Shown here in pieces: positions 1 through 8,384 of a stretch of DNA of 64,000 nucleotides. The number at the start of each line of letters is the position of its first letter. Position 1 is the first letter of the stretch. The notes under the pieces are model-generated. The model was not told the origin of the DNA, did no database searches, and saw only the letters and a list, made by a program, of their open reading frames with translations. Position numbers and translations under genes: made by a program. Source of the DNA: Undibacterium pigrum (GTDB taxonomy: Bacteria; Pseudomonadota; Gammaproteobacteria; Burkholderiales; Burkholderiaceae_D); the NCBI RefSeq assembly GCF_003201815.1, contig NZ_QJKB01000005.1, positions 186,001 to 250,000 on the forward strand. The letters are read 5' to 3'.

Positions 1-402
<402 letters not shown>

Positions 403-488
403 TGTATGTAAAAATGCTAATAAATATTGAGTAGTGAAACTCACTAAAGTTAGCGATAACCAGATTTTTTTTGCGCGGAGGCATTGAG

Positions 489-1613
489 ATGATTACCATA
501 CATCACTGGCTTCAAGAAATGGCTATATGTAAAGCGACCGATCTTTGCGAGCGGCCATTCCCAATACTTATACCGGGAATGCATCCTATAGATATCGAGG
601 GTGCATTGATTCGAATAGAGCCTAAACAGGCTATCCCAACTAGACTTGGTGACTCAAATCCATTTACTGTTTCGTTAGTTTGTTATCCAGATAAGGTAAA
701 CGGTCCTGAGTTCGACATATTTAGGCATGAGGCAATTACAAAAGAGTTTGGCGCGATTTTGTCGATCGTAATTAACAGACGAATCTTATCTCCAACTACA
801 TTTCCCGCATCTGTTAGTGGTGAAAATAGCGTGACTTTCATGAGTATGCAGTCTGCCGCAGATAGAAGCGTTGATGGTCCAATACCAGAAAATATTGCAC
901 CAATGTTGACAAGTTTCTTCGCAAAAATTAAAGATATGCCAGAAGATATTTGTGAAACGCTTAGTGCAGCATCTAGTTTGCACCATTCAGCATTGCAATT
1001 GTTTGGACAGGATTTAAGATCGGCGTATTTGTTGTGTATTTCTGCACTTGAGCATCTATCAAGAAAATTTGGTAATCCCCCTAGCGATTGGAGTGATTGG
1101 GATGTAGCTAATAAATGGGACGCTTTTTTCTCAAAAAATGGAGTGGATTCAATAGTTGCTCAGGCCTTCCGAGATGAACTCATGCGAGACCGACACTTAC
1201 GACTTCAGGCTACATTCACAAGATACATAATTGATTCACTCTCCGAAAATTTTTGGAACGACGAATACGATGAATGGCTGTATGGAATCGATTTGTCACG
1301 CCAACAATGGCTTGCCCCAAATAATTATTCTACAAAAAAAATGTCAGATTTCATCCCGCGTGACCTTGATATTCTTTATAAGATGGCGAAATCATCATAT
1401 AAACTTCGCAATGATCTCGTTCATAACGGAAAGCATATTTCATTGAAGGAAGTTATTTTGCCATTTACTGACGGGATTGACTCAGATGCCCCGTTCCCTT
1501 TCTTTATAATACGTCGAATTCTGAGAGATATCATATTGCAAGAAATTAATAAGTACCCCGAATCTCAAACTATGCCGAAATTTACAGCTCACCACAGGAC
1601 ATCAACTGAATAA
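489..1613 (+). CDS. HEPN-domain (ApeA-like) protein, possible defence function
   Basis: A 374-residue protein starting at the ATG at 489, which has a GCGGAGG ribosome site 8 bases upstream; an in-frame TTG at 471 is a less likely start. The C-terminal half (about residues 160-360) reads as an HEPN helical bundle: a helix with AYLLCISALEHLSRKFG and, late in the fold, LRNDLVHNGK. The R307-N-D-L-V-H312 is an RX4H motif, the catalytic motif of HEPN ribonucleases. The N-terminal half is a mixed beta region that I do not recognise. Proteins of this shape (ApeA-like) act in abortive infection, but others have no known role. Codons are AT-rich compared with kdsA and with the sugar genes, suggesting acquisition. 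The nuclease-like gene on the other strand about 330 bases downstream strengthens a defence reading, which remains inference. Confidence 0.6.
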   Translation: MITIHHWLQEMAICKATDLCERPFPILIPGMHPIDIEGALIRIEPKQAIPTRLGDSNPFTVSLVCYPDKVNGPEFDIFRHEAITKEFGAILSIVINRRILSPTTFPASVSGENSVTFMSMQSAADRSVDGPIPENIAPMLTSFFAKIKDMPEDICETLSAASSLHHSALQLFGQDLRSAYLLCISALEHLSRKFGNPPSDWSDWDVANKWDAFFSKNGVDSIVAQAFRDELMRDRHLRLQATFTRYIIDSLSENFWNDEYDEWLYGIDLSRQQWLAPNNYSTKKMSDFIPRDLDILYKMAKSSYKLRNDLVHNGKHISLKEVILPFTDGIDSDAPFPFFIIRRILRDIILQEINKYPESQTMPKFTAHHRTSTE

Positions 1614-1734
1614 GTTTGATGAGTGTAGAAGTAAACTTTGAATACGCTACACATAAAACGCGAGTTCAAATAAGAAGTACAACAGATGTCAAATGAATCT
1701 ACTTTGAAAATTCACTATTGAAAAAGGAATTGCA

Positions 1735-1923
1735 ATGGAAAAGCAAAGTCTTAAAAAGCAAATTCTATTTGGTGCAATTTTCGGATTGATATTTTCTTAC
1801 TCTGCAATACTAAAAAACTCTGAAGCAGAATTGAATTTATACGTTATTGGAGAATTAATTGGGGGAGCGATAGGTGGTGCGGTTCTTTATTGCATTTTAT
1901 ATCGGTTTTGGCCGAAAAAATAA
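1735..1923 (+). CDS. small membrane protein, unknown function
   Basis: A 62-residue ORF with ATG at 1735 and an AAGGA ribosome site about 7 bases before it. It has a basic N-terminus (MEKQSLKKQ), a first hydrophobic stretch at about residues 10-26, and a second glycine-rich one (about 38-57, with GGAIGGAVLY), then RFWPKK. This predicts a two-helix membrane protein with both ends in the cytosol. It lies 121 bases after the HEPN gene on the same strand and converges with the nuclease-like gene. It has the same AT-rich composition as both. I cannot assign a function; a small membrane effector beside an HEPN protein is conceivable but unsupported. Confidence 0.5.
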   Translation: MEKQSLKKQILFGAIFGLIFSYSAILKNSEAELNLYVIGELIGGAIGGAVLYCILYRFWPKK

Positions 1924-1942
1924 GCTGATTTAAGTAGGGAAA

Positions 1943-2731
1943 TTAAAACTTTGGGCCAACTATTGCTCGCACTTTTAATGTTCCGTTGTGTGCCTCGAGA
2001 TCTTTTTCTAGTCCAACAGGATTTCCAACTCTCCCCTCTGGATCATAGATGAAACAGACAAGCAAACCACAATCTGGATGACGTTGATACCTAGCAATAT
2101 CAACGAGTAATTCGGCACCCAAGTCAGGTGTCTTTAAAGATTGACGAGTCTTTTTGACTTCTATGATTACACGTTCTTGTTTGAGTAAAAAATCGACTCT
2201 TGATGAGCCACCAGCATAACTCGGCGTCCATTCTTCAGGTCGTATGTCATCAAAATGCAATTTCAATAATGCGTGCAAAAGATCTTGAACATCATACTCA
2301 TCTTCAATTTCCAGAGTTTTTCTTCCTGAATGTCTAGCACGGAGTTGTCGGGCAACGGTATGAAATTTAAGGCAAATTCGTTCTAGCAGTGACAAGATAT
2401 CTGGAGCCGAAATATCTTCTTCATCTTCGAGTTCATAATCTTTAATTTCATCAATTAAAGATGACAAGATTGCGCGTGCTTTGCTTAATCCATCGATATA
2501 TGCTCTAAAGAAATCAGAGTCAGTAGTATCATCCGTATAATAAAATAAGCTGTACGAAATATCCGAAAAGTCTTTGAAGTGTCTACTTTTATCGCCAAAT
2601 ATTTTTTGTATTGCGACCTCTGTATCTCGCTGCCATTTTGTAAAAGCCGGGCTACTTGAATTATCAACTCGTATACTCTCAATTTCATCACGTTGACGGA
2701 TCAGTATTTCTATTGCTCTTGAGGCTTTCAT
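1943..2731 (-). CDS. PD-(D/E)XK nuclease-like protein
   Basis: A 262-residue protein. Residues about 1-130 are helical and charged; the C-terminal third carries a nuclease-type core: SSRVD180 followed by VIIE191-V-K193, which fits the D-X(n)-E-X-K catalytic pattern of PD-(D/E)XK nucleases, then a hydrophobic strand CGLLVCFIYDP. Family members occur in restriction and other defence settings and often as stand-alone proteins. It reads towards the HEPN and small membrane genes, and all three are AT-rich. No methyltransferase or helicase partner is visible, so I do not call it a restriction enzyme. The nuclease fold is fairly well supported, the role is open. Confidence 0.6.
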   Translation of the reverse strand: MKASRAIEILIRQRDEIESIRVDNSSSPAFTKWQRDTEVAIQKIFGDKSRHFKDFSDISYSLFYYTDDTTDSDFFRAYIDGLSKARAILSSLIDEIKDYELEDEEDISAPDILSLLERICLKFHTVARQLRARHSGRKTLEIEDEYDVQDLLHALLKLHFDDIRPEEWTPSYAGGSSRVDFLLKQERVIIEVKKTRQSLKTPDLGAELLVDIARYQRHPDCGLLVCFIYDPEGRVGNPVGLEKDLEAHNGTLKVRAIVGPKF

Positions 2732-2924
2732 TTATCTATCCTTAGCTTTGTTTTCTCTACTGACACAATCATGTTGTGCAGACAATGAAACTTGTTGGTC
2801 ATAATAGCAAGTTTCATTTGGTTGGAGAATAATAGGCTTGAAAATATGAATAGGGATCGTGTTGACGTTGGGGGTGTTGTTGTTTTTGAAGTTCGCAGTT
2901 CCGATGTGTCGATGCCTTTGATGC

Positions 2925-3105
2925 GAGGCAGAAAATGGAAAAAGAAAGGCCGATGTTTGAGCGTAGCGAGTTTTCGGACTTTCCCATTTTTTGACTTGCA
3001 GCAAAGGGGACCCCGAAGGGGCAGCGACGCCTCGGTCGCCTTTTTTCGCTTACCTTTTTTGGCGAAGCAAAAAAGGTGAGTAGCTGCCGGGCTACCCCCG
3101 GCTGG
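2925..3105. repeat. hairpin-rich dispersed intergenic element (Burkholderiales-type)
   Basis: A stretch of structured non-coding DNA. It contains an inverted repeat with arms CTTACCTTTTTT (3049-3060) and AAAAAAGGTGAG (3069-3080) around the loop GGCGAAGC, immediately followed by a second hairpin with arms GCCGGG (3086-3091) and CCCGGC (3097-3102). Upstream are GC-rich tracts such as GGGGACCCCGAAGGGG. The composition differs sharply from the AT-rich genes on the left. I recall closely similar text in intergenic regions of many Burkholderiales, so I read it as a dispersed element at the junction of the accessory patch; that part is from memory. Short ORFs crossing it are not credible genes. The rest of 2732-3289 shows nothing else. 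Confidence 0.5.
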
Positions 3106-3289
3106 CAATCGTGAACGACGTGGGCAGGTATTTGTGGAAACTAGTTCTTAAAGTACACGATTCTGAAATTAATACACCATTTGAAGTGCTAAGAACGCCA
3201 CTGGAGCACCAGCCCGCTGGATTCCAGCCAAAAGCACGCTGGAGTAACGTTACTAAGTAGACTGACTATTTTTAACCGTCAGGTTATTG

Positions 3290-4285
3290 CTATGCGCCAG
3301 TTGCTCTCATTAGAACTCTAATCGCATCGCGAACCTCGTCAACACTCGCAGACTCCCCATTATCCCCAAGATTAATAATCCTGTCCGACCAGTTCCCCTC
3401 AGTCTTCCAGCGCGGTGAAGCGCAATAGATTTCTATGGTCGGGGTTTCGTAAGCTGCAGCGATATGCGTCAAGCCAGTATCGACACCGATGGCAAGGCGT
3501 GCCTTTTGTGCCAGCAGAGTTGCTGCCTGCATGGAGAGTGCAGGCAAGACGCTGGCGTTTGGCATGACGGCGGCCATGGCTTCTGCCTCAGCTTTTTCAG
3601 CAGAACTGCCCCAGGGCAGCAGTATCTGTAATTCGTAGTTTTTTAATTCTGCGGCAATCGCCTGCCAATTCTCACGCGACCATTTCTTGGCTGCACCTGC
3701 GGTGCCATGGAAGAACACTGCATATGGTGTAGACGGTAACCATGTGCGTTGATCGACAGGTATATTCGGTGCCTGCAAGCCAAAGCTAGCGGGCGTGTTG
3801 ACTGTATAGCCGCCAGCTGCGGCAGCAACCAGGCGGCCGCGCAAGACGGCGTGGGTGCGCTTGTCTACTGGTACGCTGATGTCGTGGAAGATTCTGGAAA
3901 TGCCTTCATAGCCTGAGCCCTCAGTACCATTGGCCAGGCCAACTTTCTTGCCGCCTTTGACTGTCTTTGCCAGACCCATAATGATGCCGGTTTTGAGCAA
4001 GCCCTGGGAATCAAGCACCAGGTCATAATGCTCCTGCCTTAACTGGCGAAAGAAATTCCTGATCTCCTGTCGCGTTGCCGCCTGCCCCAGGCTCTTGCGC
4101 CAGCGGCGCAGGGCGAAGGGGAAGACCTGGTCTACACCAGGATTCAGTCGCACCAGCTGCACATAGGCTTCTTCTACCACCCAGTCTATGCGAGCCTGCG
4201 GAAACTGGCGACGCAAGTCATCCACGATGGGCATATTATGCAAAACATCGCCCAGCGACGAGACACGAACAAGAAGAATTTTCAC
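3290..4285 (-). CDS. waaC: lipopolysaccharide heptosyltransferase I
   Basis: A 331-residue GT9 family enzyme that adds the first L-glycero-D-manno-heptose to KDO of the inner core, using ADP-heptose, at the cytosolic face of the inner membrane. The start is a GTG at 4283-4285. The N-terminus MKILLVRVSSLGDVLHNMP is the usual WaaC opening, with LDSQGLLKTG, FFHGTAGAAKKW and the nucleotide-binding IGVDTGLTHIAAA near the C-terminus. Length is normal for the family. It is the last gene of the minus-strand polysaccharide block, 176 bases after the phosphomannomutase gene, with an inverted repeat between. It fits with kdsA at the left edge of the window. Confidence 0.93.
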   Translation of the reverse strand: MKILLVRVSSLGDVLHNMPIVDDLRRQFPQARIDWVVEEAYVQLVRLNPGVDQVFPFALRRWRKSLGQAATRQEIRNFFRQLRQEHYDLVLDSQGLLKTGIIMGLAKTVKGGKKVGLANGTEGSGYEGISRIFHDISVPVDKRTHAVLRGRLVAAAAGGYTVNTPASFGLQAPNIPVDQRTWLPSTPYAVFFHGTAGAAKKWSRENWQAIAAELKNYELQILLPWGSSAEKAEAEAMAAVMPNASVLPALSMQAATLLAQKARLAIGVDTGLTHIAAAYETPTIEIYCASPRWKTEGNWSDRIINLGDNGESASVDEVRDAIRVLMRATGA

Positions 4286-4316
4286 GATAGTAAATGCGGG
4301 TGAAGACCAAGATGCT

Positions 4317-4443
4317 CACCACAGAGGCACAGAGACACAGAGGGGGCACAGAGAAAAACCAAAGGCGTGAAGAGCTTTGCTAAGCACTCTCACCTTAAAA
4401 GATTTCCTCTTGTTTTTCTCTGTGTCTCAGTGTCTCGGTGGTG
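4317..4443. repeat. inverted pair of dispersed CTCTGTGTCTC-type repeats
   Basis: Between waaC and the phosphomannomutase gene lie two copies of a 26-base repeat facing each other: the left arm (4317-4342) begins CACCACAGAGGCACAGAG and the right arm (4418-4443) ends GTGTCTCGGTGGTG. They could form a large hairpin with a loop of about 75 bases. A third copy is at 14016-14041. Similar text is scattered in genomes of several phyla, so this is a dispersed non-coding repeat rather than a promoter. Confidence 0.75.
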
Positions 4444-4461
4444 ATCTTTTCGGTCTTGAAG

Positions 4462-5838
4462 TTAATACGGCAATTTCGCATCTGGCTTCACAGCCAGTAC
4501 AGCCTGCTTCATTGCGCCCTGTATGCGTGCCAGAGCTTCGGGGTTTTCGGCTTCGAAGCGCATGACAATCACAGGAGTGGTATTGGATGAACGGGCCAGG
4601 CCGAAGCCGTCCGGGTATTCCACACGCAGGCCATCGATGGTGATGATTTCGTCAGAGCCAGGGAAGCTGGCATTTGCCTGCATGGCCGCGATGATCTTGA
4701 AGTTTTCGCCTTCGGCCAGTTGCAATTGCAGCTCTGGTGTTGAAGTCGATTGTGGCAAGTTGTTCAGCGTGGCTGTCATGTCGGCTACGCGGCTGACGAG
4801 TTCCAGCAAGCGTGCGCCAGCATACAGGCCATCGTCAAAACCATACCAGCGGTCCTTGAAGAAGACGTGGCCGCTCATTTCACCACCGAGAGGCGAGCCG
4901 GTTTCGCGCAGCTTGGCCTTGACCAGGGAATGGCCGGTTTTCCACATCAGCGGTATACCGCCACGGGCTTTTACCCATGGTGCGATATGGCGTGTGCATT
5001 TAACGTCATACAAAATTTGCGCGCCGGGGTTGCGTGTCAATACGTCTTCGGCAAACAGCATGAGCTGGCGGTCAGGGTAAATGATCTGGCCATCCTTGGT
5101 GACGACACCAAGACGGTCGCCATCGCCATCAAATGCCAGGCCGATTTCTGCATCGGTGGTTTGCAGGCAGCGTATCAAATCTTGCAGGTTTTCCGGGTGG
5201 GCTGGATCAGGATGGTGGTTGGGGAACGTGCCATCGACTTCGCAAAACAGTTCTATGACTTCACAACCCATGCCGCGATACAACTCACCGGCAAAAGCAC
5301 CAGCCACGCCATTGCCACAATCGACGGCAATTTTCAATGGGCGGGCGACTTTGACATCACCGATGATGCGCTCAAGATAAGTCGCCTTGATATCATGCGT
5401 GCGGTAGTTGCCACTGCCTTGTTTGAAATCTTTATTCAATATGGTCTGGTACAGCGCCTGTATGGCATCGCCATAAATCGCTTCGCCAGCGAGCACCATT
5501 TTGAAACCATTGTAGTCAGGCGGGTTGTGGCTGCCTGTGACCATGATGCCGGACGTGGCACCCAGTACATTGGTACCAAAGTAGACCATGGGGGTGACAA
5601 CCACGCCCAGGTCGATGACATCAACGCCAGTCGATTGCAAACCCTTGGCCAATGCCGTGATGAGGTCAGGGCCGGACAAACGGCCATCGCGGCCTATGAC
5701 CACGGCTTTTTCACCTTTGGCGATGGCGGCGCTACCAAAGGCCTGGCCTATCAGGTGGGCAACTTCTGCATCCAGGGTTTTGTCGATGATGCCGCGGATA
5801 TCGTAGGCTTTGAATATGCTGGGGGAGAGTAGGGACAT
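4462..5838 (-). CDS. algC: phosphomannomutase/phosphoglucomutase
   Basis: A 458-residue alpha-D-phosphohexomutase that interconverts 6-phospho and 1-phospho sugars, giving glucose-1-P for RmlA and mannose-1-P. The start is the ATG at 5838, where MSLLSPSIFKAYDIRG gives the usual N-terminus; an upstream in-frame start at 5904 would overlap the preceding gene and lacks family similarity. Domain 1 has the active-site phosphoserine loop TGSHNPPDYNGFK, domain 2 the metal loop FDGDGDRLGVV, domain 3 the sugar loop GEMSGHVFF, and domain 4 the phosphate loop SNTTPVIVMRFE. The gene is 25 bases downstream of the wbpM-like gene. Symbol algC is by family analogy; manB or pgm would be equally fair. Confidence 0.9.
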   Translation of the reverse strand: MSLLSPSIFKAYDIRGIIDKTLDAEVAHLIGQAFGSAAIAKGEKAVVIGRDGRLSGPDLITALAKGLQSTGVDVIDLGVVVTPMVYFGTNVLGATSGIMVTGSHNPPDYNGFKMVLAGEAIYGDAIQALYQTILNKDFKQGSGNYRTHDIKATYLERIIGDVKVARPLKIAVDCGNGVAGAFAGELYRGMGCEVIELFCEVDGTFPNHHPDPAHPENLQDLIRCLQTTDAEIGLAFDGDGDRLGVVTKDGQIIYPDRQLMLFAEDVLTRNPGAQILYDVKCTRHIAPWVKARGGIPLMWKTGHSLVKAKLRETGSPLGGEMSGHVFFKDRWYGFDDGLYAGARLLELVSRVADMTATLNNLPQSTSTPELQLQLAEGENFKIIAAMQANASFPGSDEIITIDGLRVEYPDGFGLARSSNTTPVIVMRFEAENPEALARIQGAMKQAVLAVKPDAKLPY

Positions 5839-5863
5839 GATTATTTTTCTATAGTAAAAAGAT

Positions 5864-7795
5864 TCAGTGGAGCAGCACTGTGGCTTTCTGCTCTTCAGCG
5901 CCAACTTGCTGGGCTTGCCAGATCAGGTCTTCAATACCGCATTGTGGTTCATATTCTGCCACTATTTGCAGCAGCAGGGCGCGGATTTGCGCATAATCAA
6001 AGGCGGTGCAGGCAGTATTTAATTCTTGCAACAAGGCATTGAGTTGATCCCATGGCAACTCATTTTCCTGAGCGCGCATGATGAGCGGGTGGGACGTACC
6101 TTCGACGTTATCGCCTATCAGCAATTCTTCATAGAGTTTTTCACCCGGACGCAGGCCCACATGCTGGATTTCTATGGTGCCGTCTGGCGTGCTTTCACTC
6201 TTCACTTCCAGCCCACTCAGGTGCACCATGCGGCGAGCCAGATCGATGATGCGCACAGGCTCACCCATGTCGAGCACAAACACATCGCCACCTTCGCCCA
6301 TGGCACCGGCCTGCAAGACCAGTTGCGCAGCTTCAGGGATGGTCATGAAATAGCGGGTGATCTCTGGATGGGTCAGGGTGATGGGCCCACCTGCCATGAT
6401 CTGCTTGCGGAACAAGGGGACGACAGAGCCGGATGACCCCAGTACATTGCCAAAGCGCACCATGCAAAAACGCGTATGCTGCTGGCGGCGTGAACAGGCT
6501 TGCAAGATCAGTTCGGCCAGGCGTTTGGTGGCGCCCATGACATTGGTCGGACGCACCGCCTTGTCAGTAGAAATCAGCACAAAATTCTTGACCTTTGCCG
6601 CCATCGCCGCCTGTGCGACGGACAGGGTGCCAAACACATTATTGCGTATGCCTTCAGCCGGGTTATGTTCTACCAGTGGTACATGCTTGTAGGCCGCAGC
6701 ATGGTACAGGGTTTCAACTTCACAGGTGGTGAAGATGCGGTCGAGCTTGGCGCTGTCGAGTATGGAACCCAGGAAGGGTAAAATCTCCACATCCAGCTTC
6801 AGTTGCTGGCGCAGGCCAGTCAGTTCCTGTTCGATTGCATACAGGGCGTATTCCGACATTTCCAGCAAGACCAGTTTGGCCGGGCGCTGGCGCAATATCT
6901 GGCGGCATAATTCAGAACCTATGGAGCCACCAGCACCCGTCACCATGACGCGCTTGCCAGTGATGCAGATACTCAGCAGGCGGGCATCGGGCTCAACCTG
7001 ATCGCGGCCCAGCAAATCTTCTATCTCTACTTCGCGTATATCCTGCAAACGCAGTTCGCCATTCACCAGGCTTTGTATCGATGGCGTGACCTTGATTTTC
7101 AGTTTCAACGGTTCTAGCTGGTCGAGCACCTGCTTTTGCCGCGTCTTGCTAATGCTGGGCATGGCCAGCAAAATTTCGCGTATGTCGTGGCGTTCGGCCA
7201 GTTCTTTCAATTGCTCAGGCGCGAATACTTTGACGCCGCCTATGGTCGAGCCTTGTACTGATTTGCTGTCGTCGATGAAGGCTACACAGACATATTCGCC
7301 TCCGGCACGCAGGGCCGTTGCCAGTTGCGCACCGGCTTTGCCTGCGCCATAGATGGCGATGCGGCTGGCGTTTTCTGTCATATCGGCTTGCAGCAGCCAG
7401 GCCCTGGCCAAAAAGCGGCTGGCACCGACATACAGGATGGAACCTGCCCAAAAGAAACCAAACACGGCACGCGACAGTGGCGTGATGTGCAGCATGACAG
7501 CTACAAAAGCCAGGAAGAGTACAGACAGACTGACCCCTATCATGACCACGCTGATGATTTTCTGGTCGATGAAACGGATGACGGCGCGGTACAAACCTAT
7601 GCGTATAAATACTGGTATGGCAATCAAAGGGACTGAAATGATGAGCCAGAAGTAATGATTGAACAGGCCGGCATTAAAGGCCTCATAGCGCAACCATATC
7701 GCCAGGATAAAAGTCAGCGGCAGGAAGAGCGCATCTGCCAGGGCAGCGACTACCTGTTTTTGCAGCCGCGGCAGATTCAGCAAGGATTGCATCAT
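5864..7795 (-). CDS. wbpM: WbpM/CapD-type nucleotide-sugar dehydratase
   Basis: A 643-residue inner-membrane enzyme of the long FlaA1/WbpM class. Residues about 1-125 form four membrane helices. A first nucleotide-binding segment IYGAGKAGAQL is at about 150, and the catalytic SDR domain starts at VTGAGGSIGSELCRQI (about 287). The Tyr of the SDR YxxxK is replaced by Met (VMGATKRLAE), which is characteristic of the WbpM 4,6-dehydratases. It converts UDP-GlcNAc to UDP-4-keto-6-deoxy-GlcNAc. With the reductase/epimerase and initiating transferase just upstream it would supply UDP-QuiNAc or UDP-FucNAc. It ends 25 bases before the mutase gene and starts 15 bases after the transferase. Confidence 0.9.
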   Translation of the reverse strand: MMQSLLNLPRLQKQVVAALADALFLPLTFILAIWLRYEAFNAGLFNHYFWLIISVPLIAIPVFIRIGLYRAVIRFIDQKIISVVMIGVSLSVLFLAFVAVMLHITPLSRAVFGFFWAGSILYVGASRFLARAWLLQADMTENASRIAIYGAGKAGAQLATALRAGGEYVCVAFIDDSKSVQGSTIGGVKVFAPEQLKELAERHDIREILLAMPSISKTRQKQVLDQLEPLKLKIKVTPSIQSLVNGELRLQDIREVEIEDLLGRDQVEPDARLLSICITGKRVMVTGAGGSIGSELCRQILRQRPAKLVLLEMSEYALYAIEQELTGLRQQLKLDVEILPFLGSILDSAKLDRIFTTCEVETLYHAAAYKHVPLVEHNPAEGIRNNVFGTLSVAQAAMAAKVKNFVLISTDKAVRPTNVMGATKRLAELILQACSRRQQHTRFCMVRFGNVLGSSGSVVPLFRKQIMAGGPITLTHPEITRYFMTIPEAAQLVLQAGAMGEGGDVFVLDMGEPVRIIDLARRMVHLSGLEVKSESTPDGTIEIQHVGLRPGEKLYEELLIGDNVEGTSHPLIMRAQENELPWDQLNALLQELNTACTAFDYAQIRALLLQIVAEYEPQCGIEDLIWQAQQVGAEEQKATVLLH

Positions 7796-7810
7796 GATAG
7801 TTTCATCCTT

Positions 7811-8374
7811 TTAATGGGTAACACCATCACGACGCACCACCTTGTAAAAGGTCAGGAACAGGATGCGGATATCCAGCATGAAAGACTGATGCTGCAGGTA
7901 ATACGCATCCAGGTCGACTTTGACCGGGATAGGCAATTCATCCCTGCCATTGATTTGTGCCCAGCCAGTCAGGCCAGGCGGGATAGTATGTACTTGCTTT
8001 TCTGTGCGCAGGGCAATCAGATCATCCTGATTGTACAGGGCCGGGCGGGGGCCGACAAAACTCATGTCGCCATTGAGTATGCTCCACAATTGCGGCAATT
8101 CATCGAGGCTGGATTTGCGCAGGAAAGAACCGATGGGTGTCAGGTATTGATCGGGATTCGTCAGCAGATGCGTGGCAACTGCCGGTGTATCGATGAGCAT
8201 GCTGCGAAACTTGGGCATCTTGAAGATGACATTATTGCGCCCGACCCGGTCTGACCAGTAGACGATGGGGCCGCGGGAAGTCAGCTTGACGCAGATGGCG
8301 ACGATGATCAGGGGGATGATCAAAAACAGGCTGGCTGTCAGGGCAAGTAGGAGATCGAAAAGACGCTTTAACAT
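7811..8374 (-). CDS. undecaprenyl-phosphate sugar-phosphate transferase (initiating enzyme)
   Basis: A 187-residue small bacterial sugar transferase that moves a sugar-1-phosphate from a nucleotide sugar to undecaprenyl phosphate, starting the repeat unit. One N-terminal membrane (re-entrant) helix LLLALTASLFLIIPLII is followed by the conserved catalytic core: KFRSM, GSFLRKSSLDELPQLWSIL with the catalytic Asp-Glu pair, NGDMSFVGPRP, and PGLTGWAQINGR. The start is ATG at 8374; a GTG two codons upstream (8380) is possible and neither has a clear ribosome site. It resembles the PglC/WreU/WbaP C-terminal class. With a WbpM and a WbpV-like enzyme on either side, QuiNAc- or FucNAc-1-P is the likely donor sugar (inference). 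Confidence 0.88.
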   Translation of the reverse strand: MLKRLFDLLLALTASLFLIIPLIIVAICVKLTSRGPIVYWSDRVGRNNVIFKMPKFRSMLIDTPAVATHLLTNPDQYLTPIGSFLRKSSLDELPQLWSILNGDMSFVGPRPALYNQDDLIALRTEKQVHTIPPGLTGWAQINGRDELPIPVKVDLDAYYLQHQSFMLDIRILFLTFYKVVRRDGVTH

Positions 8375-8384
8375 AATCACATAT

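Noticed and set aside
2732..3108. Short ORFs on both strands across the hairpin-rich element
   Set aside because: They run through inverted repeats and low-complexity tracts, and none has a ribosome site or family resemblance.
4750..5832. Open frame of 360 codons opposite the phosphomannomutase gene
   Set aside because: Composition-driven shadow; the opposite frame has all the mutase active-site loops.
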